Assembly (NCBI GenBank): GCA_027371515.1
Contig: DAHXMX010000060.1
Span: forward strand, 1 to 5,504
Reading direction: 5' to 3'
Origin: Neisseriaceae bacterium
GTDB lineage: Bacteria; Pseudomonadota; Gammaproteobacteria; Burkholderiales; UBA11063
DNA length: 5,504 bases
In this document: positions 1 to 5,504 of the stretch, one piece after another
Position numbering within the stretch: position 1 is the stretch's first letter
Layout of the letters: the number at the start of each line of letters is the position of its first letter
Position numbers and translations under genes: made by a program
The notes under the pieces: generated by a model
Seen by the model: only the letters and a program-made list of their open reading frames with translations
Told to the model about the DNA's origin: nothing
Database searches by the model: none

Positions 1-100
1 ACTACATCTATACAAGTATTGATTTTACTATATTTTAATTTTTATGGGGAATTACTGACATGTTATAGCTATGCTAAATGCGCTAAAGATAAATATATAT

Positions 101-138
101 TTTAAATATTGTGCGTAGCAAGATAAAATAATCATAAT
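101..138 (+). promoter_or_regulatory. Candidate sigma-70-like promoter region upstream of the operon
   Basis: Two overlapping weak candidates are visible. One pairs TTTAAA (101-106, 4/6 match to the -35 consensus) with TAAAAT (124-129, 5/6 match to the -10) over a 17-base spacer. The other pairs TTGTGC (109-114, 3/6) with CATAAT (133-138, 5/6) over 18 bases. Either would give a 5' leader of about 55-70 bases before the first start codon. Such AT-rich sequence produces promoter-like hexamers by chance, so the exact boxes are uncertain. A promoter somewhere in 1-200 is plausible because no coding region is recognisable there and the five-gene run begins at 201. No recognisable PuuR operator or CRP site was found. 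Confidence 0.25.
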
Positions 139-200
139 AAAAGCTTTATAAATGATAGAATTACCAATATTAATAAAAATGCTCAAGGATAATATAAATT

Positions 201-956
201 ATGAAAAATGTGCCAATAATTGGTGTAACTGTCGATAATAAAATATATGAAGGGTATCCTTCATTTTTAGTTACTTCTAAATATGTTACAGCATTAATGG
301 ATAATTTGGTAGTAGCACCTGTGTTATTACCACCTTTAGGTTTAGATAGCCCATTGGAAGTTTGGTTAGATATAATTGATGGTTTGTTATTGACTGGTTC
401 AGCGTCAGATATTCATCCAAAATATTATGGTGAAGATGTTACTAATTTAAAGTCTTTTTTTGATGAGAAACGCGATTATATGACCATTAATATCATAAAA
501 GAATCGATAAAACGTAAAATACCGATATTAGGTATTTGTCGTGGATTTCAAGAAATTAATGTAGCATTAGGTGGAAAGTTACATCAAAGTGTTCATCAAG
601 TAGATAAATTGAATGATCATCGAGAACCTGAAACAGATGATTTGGATATTCGCTATGGACCAAAACATAATATAAATTTTGTAGATGGCGGTAAAATACA
701 TAAATTATTTGGTAAACTTTCTTGGCAAGTTAATAGTTTGCATGACCAAGGAATTAAAGTTTTAGCTGATTCTTTGGTACCTGAGGCATATTCACCAGAT
801 GGGTTAATTGAAGCTTTTAGCTTAGATAGTGATAAGCAATTTTTATTGGCAACACAGTGGCATATAGAGTGGAATTCAAGTAATGATGCTTGTTCAATTA
901 GTATTTTAAAAGACTTTGAACGAGCTTGTTATGAATATAAATTAAATAAAAATTAA
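201..956 (+). CDS. puuD: Gamma-glutamyl-gamma-aminobutyrate hydrolase (PuuD/SpuA type)
   Basis: A 251-residue class I glutamine-amidotransferase-like enzyme (peptidase C26 family) that hydrolyses gamma-glutamyl-GABA to glutamate and GABA in the cytoplasm. The nucleophile is Cys113 in the elbow motif GICRGFQEIN. The catalytic His and Glu are His221 and Glu223 in QWHIEWNSS. Family motifs GSASDIHPKYYG (66-77) and NSLHDQG (178-184) are also present. The length matches E. coli PuuD (about 254 residues), and no signal peptide or membrane segment is visible. The ATG at 201 follows AAGGA (185-189) at 11 bases, slightly long but usable, and the protein begins directly with the family's MKNVPIIGVT strand. 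The residue between catalytic His and Glu is Ile222, where this family usually has Pro. First gene of the run, in the position of spuA in Pseudomonas spuABC. Family assignment is secure; activity on gamma-Glu-GABA rather than a related glutamyl amide is inferred from context. Confidence 0.93.
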   Translation: MKNVPIIGVTVDNKIYEGYPSFLVTSKYVTALMDNLVVAPVLLPPLGLDSPLEVWLDIIDGLLLTGSASDIHPKYYGEDVTNLKSFFDEKRDYMTINIIKESIKRKIPILGICRGFQEINVALGGKLHQSVHQVDKLNDHREPETDDLDIRYGPKHNINFVDGGKIHKLFGKLSWQVNSLHDQGIKVLADSLVPEAYSPDGLIEAFSLDSDKQFLLATQWHIEWNSSNDACSISILKDFERACYEYKLNKN

Positions 957-965
957 ATAAAAATT
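940..965 (+). repeat. 11-bp tandem duplication across the stop codon of the first gene
   Basis: AATTAAATAAA occurs twice in immediate succession (940-950 and 951-961), followed by AATT (962-965), the start of a third copy. The TAA stop of the hydrolase gene (954-956) lies in the second copy. With only one copy, the frame would read on through AAT TTG GAG to TGA at 971-973. The duplication therefore appears to have moved the stop upstream by two codons and slightly widened the gap to the next gene. The effect on the protein is trivial. Confidence 0.7.
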
Positions 966-966
966 T

Positions 967-970
967 GGAG
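967..970 (+). promoter_or_regulatory. Shine-Dalgarno GGAG that decides the start of the ligase gene
   Basis: GGAG lies 6 bases before the ATG at 977 but only 3 bases before the adjacent in-frame TTG at 974. Normal SD spacing therefore favours the ATG, giving a protein one residue shorter than the longest reading. Confidence 0.7.
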
Positions 971-976
971 TGATTG

Positions 977-2344
977 ATGGATAGTAAGATTGCAACATTA
1001 GAACAAATGGATCAATGGCTTGATCAAAACCGTATTACTGAAATAGAGTGTTTGGTGCCAGATTTAACAGGTGTTCCGCGTGGTAAAATTATGCCACGTG
1101 ATAAGTTTACTCATGATCATGAAATGCGTATGCCTGAAAGCGTTATTTGTGCAACAGTAACTGGTAATTGGCCTGATCCAAATGTGATGAATAAATTTTT
1201 GTCTGATACTGATAAAGATATGCATTTAAGACCAGACATATCAACTTTAAGACTTGTACCGTGGGCAGAGACTGAACCTGTTGCTCAAGTTATTCATGAT
1301 TGTTATTTTAATGATGGTACACTAGTTGATTATGCACCACGTTCGATTTTAAAACGTATTATGAAATTATATGAACAGCATGATTGGAAGCCTGTTATTG
1401 CTCCAGAAATTGAATTTTATTTGGTGGAAAAAAGTATTGATCCGGATATTCCACTTCGTCCACCAGTTGGAAGGTCAGGTCGTTCTGAGACAGCTCGTCA
1501 ACATTATAGTATTGATGCAGTAAATGAATTTGATTTGTTATTTCAAGATTTATATAATTATTGTGATGCAATGAGACTAGATCTAGATACTTTGATTCAT
1601 GAAGTTGGAGCTGGGCAAATGGAAGTTAATTTTTTACATGGTAATCCATTAAAGCTGGCAGATAAGGTGTTTTATTTTAAGCGTGCTTTACGTGAGGTAG
1701 CTATTAAGCATGGTATGTATGCAACATTTATGGCAAAACCAATGGCATGGGAACCAGGTAGCGCAATGCATGTACATCAAAGCATTATCAATAAAAATAC
1801 TAAGCAAAATATATTTAGCAATCCAGATGGTACGCCATCTAAAGAGTTTTATTGGTATATTGGTGGTTTACAAAAATATGTACCACAAGCGATGTCATTT
1901 TTTGCGCCATATGTCAATTCATATCGTCGTATTGTGCGTCATACCTCAGCTCCTATTAATGTGAAGTGGGGTACTGATAATCGTACAGTTGGTTTTAGAA
2001 TTCCTAAATCTGATTCTGCTAATCGTCGTATTGAAAATCGAGTAATTGGCTCTGATGCTAATCCATATGTAGCTTTTGCTGCATCATTAGCTTGTGGTTA
2101 CTTAGGAATAATTAATCAAATTGAACCAACTAATGAAGAGTTTAACAACGCTTATGATAGTAATTATGAACTTCCTGAGAGCTTAAATGAAGCTGTTTAT
2201 AATTTAGCTGAATGCCCAGAATTAATTGAAGTATTAGGTGAGCGCTTTTGTGGTATTTATCAAGCGGTTAAATTAACTGAATATTCCGAATTTAAGAGAA
2301 TTATTAGCTCATGGGAACGTGAGCATTTATTATTACATGTTTAG
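977..2344 (+). CDS. puuA: Gamma-glutamylpolyamine (glutamate-putrescine) ligase, glutamine synthetase family
   Basis: A 455-residue glutamine synthetase-fold enzyme expected to ligate glutamate to putrescine or another polyamine using ATP, the first step of the gamma-glutamylated route. Visible motifs: the N-terminal loop DLTGVPRGK (Asp29, equivalent to GS Asp50); metal ligands Glu144 and Glu146 in APEIEFYL; Glu209 and Glu216 in HEVGAGQMEVN; KPMAWEPGSAMHVHQS (254-269) with His265 and His267; NSYRR (314-318); DNRTVGFRIP (334-343); and RRIENR (350-355) with Glu353. Where ammonia-using GS has Glu327 (YEAP), this protein has Ser324 (TSAP), consistent with an amine substrate larger than ammonium. 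Length fits SpuB-type enzymes and is a little shorter than E. coli PuuA (about 472). It starts 20 bases after the hydrolase, and its TAG stop overlaps the next gene's SD. Substrate (putrescine versus spermidine or another amine) cannot be decided from sequence. Confidence 0.92.
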   Translation: MDSKIATLEQMDQWLDQNRITEIECLVPDLTGVPRGKIMPRDKFTHDHEMRMPESVICATVTGNWPDPNVMNKFLSDTDKDMHLRPDISTLRLVPWAETEPVAQVIHDCYFNDGTLVDYAPRSILKRIMKLYEQHDWKPVIAPEIEFYLVEKSIDPDIPLRPPVGRSGRSETARQHYSIDAVNEFDLLFQDLYNYCDAMRLDLDTLIHEVGAGQMEVNFLHGNPLKLADKVFYFKRALREVAIKHGMYATFMAKPMAWEPGSAMHVHQSIINKNTKQNIFSNPDGTPSKEFYWYIGGLQKYVPQAMSFFAPYVNSYRRIVRHTSAPINVKWGTDNRTVGFRIPKSDSANRRIENRVIGSDANPYVAFAASLACGYLGIINQIEPTNEEFNNAYDSNYELPESLNEAVYNLAECPELIEVLGERFCGIYQAVKLTEYSEFKRIISSWEREHLLLHV

Positions 2345-2347
2345 GAG
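2343..2347 (+). promoter_or_regulatory. Shine-Dalgarno AGGAG overlapping the ligase stop codon
   Basis: AGGAG shares its first two bases with the TAG stop (2342-2344) of the ligase gene and stands 7 bases before the ATG at 2355. It fixes that ATG as the aminotransferase start rather than the in-frame GTG at 2319, which lies inside the ligase gene without a matching SD. Ribosomes terminating on the ligase would sit on this site, so translational coupling is likely. Confidence 0.75.
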
Positions 2348-2354
2348 AAAACAT

Positions 2355-3737
2355 ATGCAAGTAAATAAAGAACATATTAGAAAATTAGACTATGATCATT
2401 ATCTTCATCCATTTACTGATACATATGGATTAAAATCTATTGGAGCTCGTGTAATCGTTGGTGCTGATGGTTGTCATATTAGTGATAGCGATGGTAATAA
2501 GATTTTGGACGGTATGTCCGGACTTTGGTGCGTTAATCTTGGTTATAATCAAAAATCTTTAATTGAAGCTGCAACTAACCAATTGAATATATTGCCATTT
2601 TATAATAGTTTTTTTAATACTACGAATGTACCGGCTGTGACTTTAGCTAGTAAATTATCAGAAGTGACACCTGAAGGATTTGAGCGCATATTTTATACTA
2701 ATTCAGGTTCAGAAGCTAATGATACTATGATTAGAATGGTACGACGTTATTGGGATTTAAAAGGTAAACATAATAAAAAAACTATTATTAGTCGTTGGAA
2801 TGGTTATCATGGTAGTACAATTGGTGGTGCTTCATTAAGTGGCATGACCTATATGCATGAACAAGGTGATTTACCAATTTCTGGTATAGTACATATTGAT
2901 CAACCATTTCAATTACAGCATGGCAAGCCAGGTGAAAGCGAAGAAGATTTTGGATTACGAGCAGCTAATTGGTTAGAAGAAAAAATATTGCAGCTTGGTC
3001 AAGATAATGTAGCTGCTTTTATTGGTGAGCCAGTTCAGGGTGCTGGTGGTGTTATCATACCACCTAAAGGATATTGGAAACGTATTCAAGAAATTTGTGA
3101 TAAATATGATATTTTGTTAGTATCTGATGAAGTAATTTGTGCTTTTGGTCGTTTAGGAACTTGGTTTGCTTGTCAACATCCACATATAAATATTCGTCCG
3201 GATTTAATTATTATTGCAAAGGGTTTAACTAATGGTTATATTCCTATGGGTGGAGTATTAGTTGGTAAACGTGTTGCCGATGTATTGGTGAGTCAAGAGT
3301 CTGGAGATTTTAATCATGGTTTTACTTATAGTGGACATCCAGTTGCTGCAGCTGTTGGAATTGAAGTATTAAATCAATTTAAACAATTAAACTTGATTGA
3401 AAATTTACAGAATAAAATAATTCCATATTTTGCTAAAGCATTTGATAGTTTAAATGAACACCCAATGGTGGGAGATGCTAAATCAATTGGAATGGTAGCT
3501 GGTCTTGAATTATATCAAGATAAAACTAAAAAACAGCATTTTCCAAGTGAATTTGGTGTTGGAATGATTTGTCGTGAATTTTGTTTTAGAAATAATGTGG
3601 TAATGCGTGCTGTAGGTACTAGAATGATTATTGCACCACCATTGGTATTAACAGAATCTTTAATTGATGAATTAATTATAAAAATCAAAAAAAGTTTGGA
3701 TGATACTTATAAATATATTCAAGACAATTATAAATAA
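2355..3737 (+). CDS. spuC: Class III PLP aminotransferase, SpuC-like (putrescine:pyruvate aminotransferase)
   Basis: A 460-residue fold-type I, class III omega-aminotransferase. In Pseudomonas the close relative SpuC moves the amino group of putrescine to pyruvate, giving 4-aminobutyraldehyde and alanine. Visible landmarks: the N-terminal LHPFTD (17-22); GMSGLWCVNLGY (53-64); the PLP phosphate-binding NSGSEAND (116-123); NGYHGST (149-155); GEPVQGAGGV (224-233); Asp258 in SDEVICAFGR, which contacts the pyridine nitrogen; the Schiff-base Lys289 in IIIAKGLTNGYIPMGG; and GFTYSGHPVAAA (322-333), characteristic of the SpuC/omega-transaminase group. The ATG at 2355 is chosen because of its SD; the longer GTG reading would add 12 residues overlapping the ligase gene. 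It occupies the place where an amine-deaminating step is needed between ligase and dehydrogenase. It may act on free putrescine, on gamma-glutamylputrescine, or both; sequence alone does not settle this. Family call is firm. Confidence 0.9.
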   Translation: MQVNKEHIRKLDYDHYLHPFTDTYGLKSIGARVIVGADGCHISDSDGNKILDGMSGLWCVNLGYNQKSLIEAATNQLNILPFYNSFFNTTNVPAVTLASKLSEVTPEGFERIFYTNSGSEANDTMIRMVRRYWDLKGKHNKKTIISRWNGYHGSTIGGASLSGMTYMHEQGDLPISGIVHIDQPFQLQHGKPGESEEDFGLRAANWLEEKILQLGQDNVAAFIGEPVQGAGGVIIPPKGYWKRIQEICDKYDILLVSDEVICAFGRLGTWFACQHPHINIRPDLIIIAKGLTNGYIPMGGVLVGKRVADVLVSQESGDFNHGFTYSGHPVAAAVGIEVLNQFKQLNLIENLQNKIIPYFAKAFDSLNEHPMVGDAKSIGMVAGLELYQDKTKKQHFPSEFGVGMICREFCFRNNVVMRAVGTRMIIAPPLVLTESLIDELIIKIKKSLDDTYKYIQDNYK

Positions 3738-3749
3738 GAGGATGTTTGT

Positions 3750-5228
3750 ATGTTAATTAATTGGCATCAATTACGTAAAAATATACAGTTGAATGGTCAA
3801 CATTTTATTAATGGTAAGTCTTGTGATTCTCATGATGGCAGTACGATTAGTAAAAAAAGTCCAATAGATGGTAGCTGGTTATTAGATTTTGCACGTGGTA
3901 AAAAATCAGATATTGATAGTGCTGTTGATGCTGCAGATAATGCTTTTCAAATATGGTCTAATTTACAGCCTAGTAAACGCAAGGAGCTTTTATTGAATTT
4001 TGCAAATATAATTGAGCAAAATAAAGAAGAGCTTGCATTACTTGAAACTATCGATATGGGTAAACCTGTTCAAGAAAGCTTGTCGGTTGATCTTAATGCT
4101 ACGATTAATTGTTTTCGCTATTATGCTGAAGCTATTGATAAAATATATGGAGAAGTTGCGCCAACTGCGAATAACTCTTTTGCATATATTGTACGTGAAC
4201 CAGTTGGTGTGGTTGGTGTAATAGTACCATGGAATTATCCATTAATTATGACTGCGTGGAAATTAGCTCCAGCTTTAGCTGTGGGTAATACGGTAGTAGT
4301 AAAACCTTCAGAACGTTCTCCTTTAACTGCAATTAAATTAGCTAAATTAGCTAGCGAAGCTGGAATACCAGATGGAGTTATTAATGTAGTATGTGGTTAT
4401 GGGCACGAGGCTGGTGAAGCTTTAGCATTACATGATAGAGTACGTGTATTAGGTTTTACTGGTTCAGTTGCTGTTGGTAAAAAAATATTGGCTTATTCAA
4501 GTCAATCAAATTTAAAGCATGTATATAATGAGTTAGGTGGTAAATCTGCAGTATTGGTTTTTAATGATTATCATGATTTAGATAATATTGCGCGTGGTAT
4601 TTGTGGCTCAATGTTTTATAATCAAGGTCAATCATGTAATGCGCCATCACGAGTGTTAGTATCTGAAGATATTGCTGATGAATTAATTCAGTTATTAGTT
4701 CAAAAAACGAAACAATTTAAAGTTGGAGATCCGTTTTCAGCAGATAAAGTTCTTGGTGCTGTAGTCGATGAAAAACATATGAATCATATACTATCTTATA
4801 TTGAAAGTGGCTATAAAGATGGCGCTAAATGTTTAATTGGTGGTAAGCAAATTAATCAAGAAAGTGGTGGTTATTATTTAGAACCTGCTATTTTTGATCA
4901 TGTAACTATGGATATGAAGATTGCACAGGAGGAGATTTTTGGTCCGGTATTATCAGTTATTCGCTTTAAAACCGAAGAAGAGGCTATTAAATTAGCAAAT
5001 TCTACAGAATTTGGTTTACAAGCTGGTATCTGGAGTAATGACATTAATCGTGTACATCGTGTGGCTCGCAAACTTCAGGCAGGTACAGTGCATGTTAATC
5101 AATATGATGGTGATAATATAACTGTGCCATTTGGTGGTGTTAAGCAATCAGGTAATGGTCGTGATAAATCGCTACATGCTTTGGATAAATATAGCGAGTT
5201 AAAAACTATTTGGATTCAAATAGACTAA
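3750..5228 (+). CDS. puuC: Gamma-glutamyl-gamma-aminobutyraldehyde dehydrogenase (PuuC/KauB type)
   Basis: A 492-residue NAD(P)+-dependent aldehyde dehydrogenase of normal family length, expected to oxidise gamma-glutamyl-aminobutyraldehyde to gamma-glutamyl-GABA, or 4-aminobutyraldehyde to GABA. Landmarks: VPWNYP with Asn162 (oxyanion hole); KPSE with Lys185 (cofactor binding); GFTGSVAVGK (235-244); catalytic base Glu261 in NELGGKS; nucleophile Cys296 in NQGQSCNAPSR; EEIFGPV (394-400); and VPFGGVKQSGNGRDKSLHALDK (459-480). The last block and the following ELKTIWI strongly resemble the E. coli PuuC C-terminus. After Cys296 the sequence is NAPSR rather than the IAGTR of E. coli PuuC, so the aldehyde pocket may differ somewhat. 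The ATG follows AGAGGA (3737-3742) at 7 bases, and the gene starts 12 bases after the aminotransferase. Such enzymes often accept several omega-amino aldehydes, so it could serve both a free and a glutamylated branch. Confidence 0.92.
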   Translation: MLINWHQLRKNIQLNGQHFINGKSCDSHDGSTISKKSPIDGSWLLDFARGKKSDIDSAVDAADNAFQIWSNLQPSKRKELLLNFANIIEQNKEELALLETIDMGKPVQESLSVDLNATINCFRYYAEAIDKIYGEVAPTANNSFAYIVREPVGVVGVIVPWNYPLIMTAWKLAPALAVGNTVVVKPSERSPLTAIKLAKLASEAGIPDGVINVVCGYGHEAGEALALHDRVRVLGFTGSVAVGKKILAYSSQSNLKHVYNELGGKSAVLVFNDYHDLDNIARGICGSMFYNQGQSCNAPSRVLVSEDIADELIQLLVQKTKQFKVGDPFSADKVLGAVVDEKHMNHILSYIESGYKDGAKCLIGGKQINQESGGYYLEPAIFDHVTMDMKIAQEEIFGPVLSVIRFKTEEEAIKLANSTEFGLQAGIWSNDINRVHRVARKLQAGTVHVNQYDGDNITVPFGGVKQSGNGRDKSLHALDKYSELKTIWIQID

Positions 5229-5259
5229 TTTGATTTGTAAAATTATAAAGGTTTAGGCT

Positions 5260-5504
5260 ATGTCTTCAACTAATAAAGAGTGGTTTCAAAGGTTACAAGA
5301 TTCTGTACCAAGTGGTATTGGAATTGGTAATCAAATTTTTATTCAAAAAGCAAAAAATGCTGAACTTTGGGATATTGAAGGACGTCGTTATATAGATTTT
5401 GGCGGTGGTATTGGTGTTATGAATAGTGGACACTGTCATCCTAAAATTATCGAACGTGTTAAACAACAAATTGATGCTTTTACGCATGTATGTTTTCAGA
5501 GATC
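5260..5504 (+). CDS. gabT: 4-aminobutyrate aminotransferase (GabT/PuuE type), N-terminal part cut by window end
   Basis: An open frame of 81 complete codons runs off the window. The ATG at 5260 is preceded by AAAGG (5247-5251) at 8 bases, 31 bases after the dehydrogenase stop. The start MSSTNKEWFQRL, then PSGIGIGNQIF, ELWDIEGRRYIDFGGGIGV and NSGHCHPKIIERVKQQ, closely follow the N-terminus of E. coli GabT ([27 protein letters not shown]). The residual THVCFQ fits the GabT block near residue 75. This enzyme transfers the amino group of GABA to 2-oxoglutarate, giving succinic semialdehyde and glutamate. The PLP lysine and most of the active site lie beyond the window, so intactness cannot be judged. 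It is clearly distinct from the SpuC-like aminotransferase upstream, so the cluster carries two different class III transaminases. PuuE and GabT cannot be told apart from this fragment. Confidence 0.88.
   Translation, partial: MSSTNKEWFQRLQDSVPSGIGIGNQIFIQKAKNAELWDIEGRRYIDFGGGIGVMNSGHCHPKIIERVKQQIDAFTHVCFQR

Noticed and set aside
1..105. A frame open from the left edge to TAA at 103-105, possibly the end of an upstream gene
   Set aside because: The 34-residue translation has no recognisable family ending and the composition is simply AT-rich; it cannot be told from chance.
52..135. A 27-codon hydrophobic frame on the minus strand, divergent from the operon
   Set aside because: No SD sequence before its ATG, very short, and the hydrophobic residues follow from AT-rich codons.
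152..238. A 28-codon leader reading frame starting at ATG 152 and overlapping the start of the hydrolase gene out of frame
   Set aside because: Neither ATG 152 nor the internal ATG 179 has an SD sequence, the peptide shows no attenuator-like codon run, and a frame this short is expected by chance.
1710..1964. An 84-codon frame inside the ligase gene in another frame
   Set aside because: It lies wholly within conserved glutamine synthetase motifs read in the correct frame, and its translation resembles no protein family.
2147..2182. A Tyr (residue 397 in NYELPES) resembling the adenylylation site NLYDLP of enteric GlnA
   Set aside because: The local resemblance is only a few residues, and gamma-glutamylpolyamine ligases are not known to be adenylylated; not enough to claim regulation.
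4012..4221. A 69-codon frame inside the dehydrogenase gene
   Set aside because: It is a shadow of a conserved aldehyde dehydrogenase region and has no credible start signal.
4927..4935. A perfect Shine-Dalgarno-like AGGAGGAGA inside the dehydrogenase gene
   Set aside because: It encodes the conserved QEEIFGP segment and no start codon lies at a suitable distance in any frame, so internal initiation is unlikely.
5229..5259. Possible terminator between the dehydrogenase and GABA aminotransferase genes
   Set aside because: The 31-base gap has no GC-rich hairpin followed by a T run; it reads as an ordinary intra-operon spacer with an SD.
5293..5487. A 64-codon frame on the minus strand opposite the start of the GABA aminotransferase
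   Set aside because: The plus strand here encodes clear GabT sequence with a good SD and start; the antisense frame is a by-product.

Overview
The window is AT-rich (by eye roughly one-third G+C, with heavy use of TTA, ATT, AAT and AAA codons). It holds one tightly packed, co-directional gene cluster on the + strand. All five genes belong to putrescine/polyamine catabolism by way of gamma-aminobutyrate (GABA). The proteins most resemble gammaproteobacterial enzymes. The order hydrolase - ligase - aminotransferase is that of Pseudomonas spuA-spuB-spuC, and the fourth protein is PuuC/KauB-like, including a nearly PuuC-identical C-terminus. The base composition suggests an AT-rich gammaproteobacterium, possibly host-associated. 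Genus cannot be decided from the sequence.

Layout: 1-200 is a non-coding leader with a weak promoter-like region and short repeats. 201-956 is a gamma-glutamyl-GABA hydrolase (puuD/spuA type). 977-2344 is a gamma-glutamylpolyamine synthetase of the glutamine synthetase fold (puuA/spuB type). 2355-3737 is a class III PLP aminotransferase of the SpuC (putrescine:pyruvate) type. 3750-5228 is a gamma-glutamyl-gamma-aminobutyraldehyde / aminobutyraldehyde dehydrogenase (puuC/kauB type). 5260-5504 is the N-terminal part of a GABA aminotransferase (gabT/puuE type), cut by the window edge. Gaps between genes are 20, 10, 12 and 31 bases, each gene has its own Shine-Dalgarno sequence, and no terminator-like hairpin was seen, so one polycistronic mRNA is likely.

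How the genes fit together: the ligase joins glutamate to putrescine; the amine end is converted to an aldehyde; the dehydrogenase oxidises it to gamma-glutamyl-GABA; the hydrolase releases glutamate and GABA; GabT passes the GABA amino group to 2-oxoglutarate, giving succinic semialdehyde. The FAD oxidase PuuB that performs the amine step in E. coli is not in the window. A SpuC-type transaminase occupies its logical place. No succinate-semialdehyde dehydrogenase, putrescine importer or PuuR-like regulator is visible, though they may lie outside.

I see a coherent and largely recognisable catabolic operon rather than an undescribed system. The points most worth a second look are the oxidase-free layout, the Ser in the ligase where glutamine synthetase has its ammonium-site Glu, and a small tandem duplication across the first gene's stop codon.
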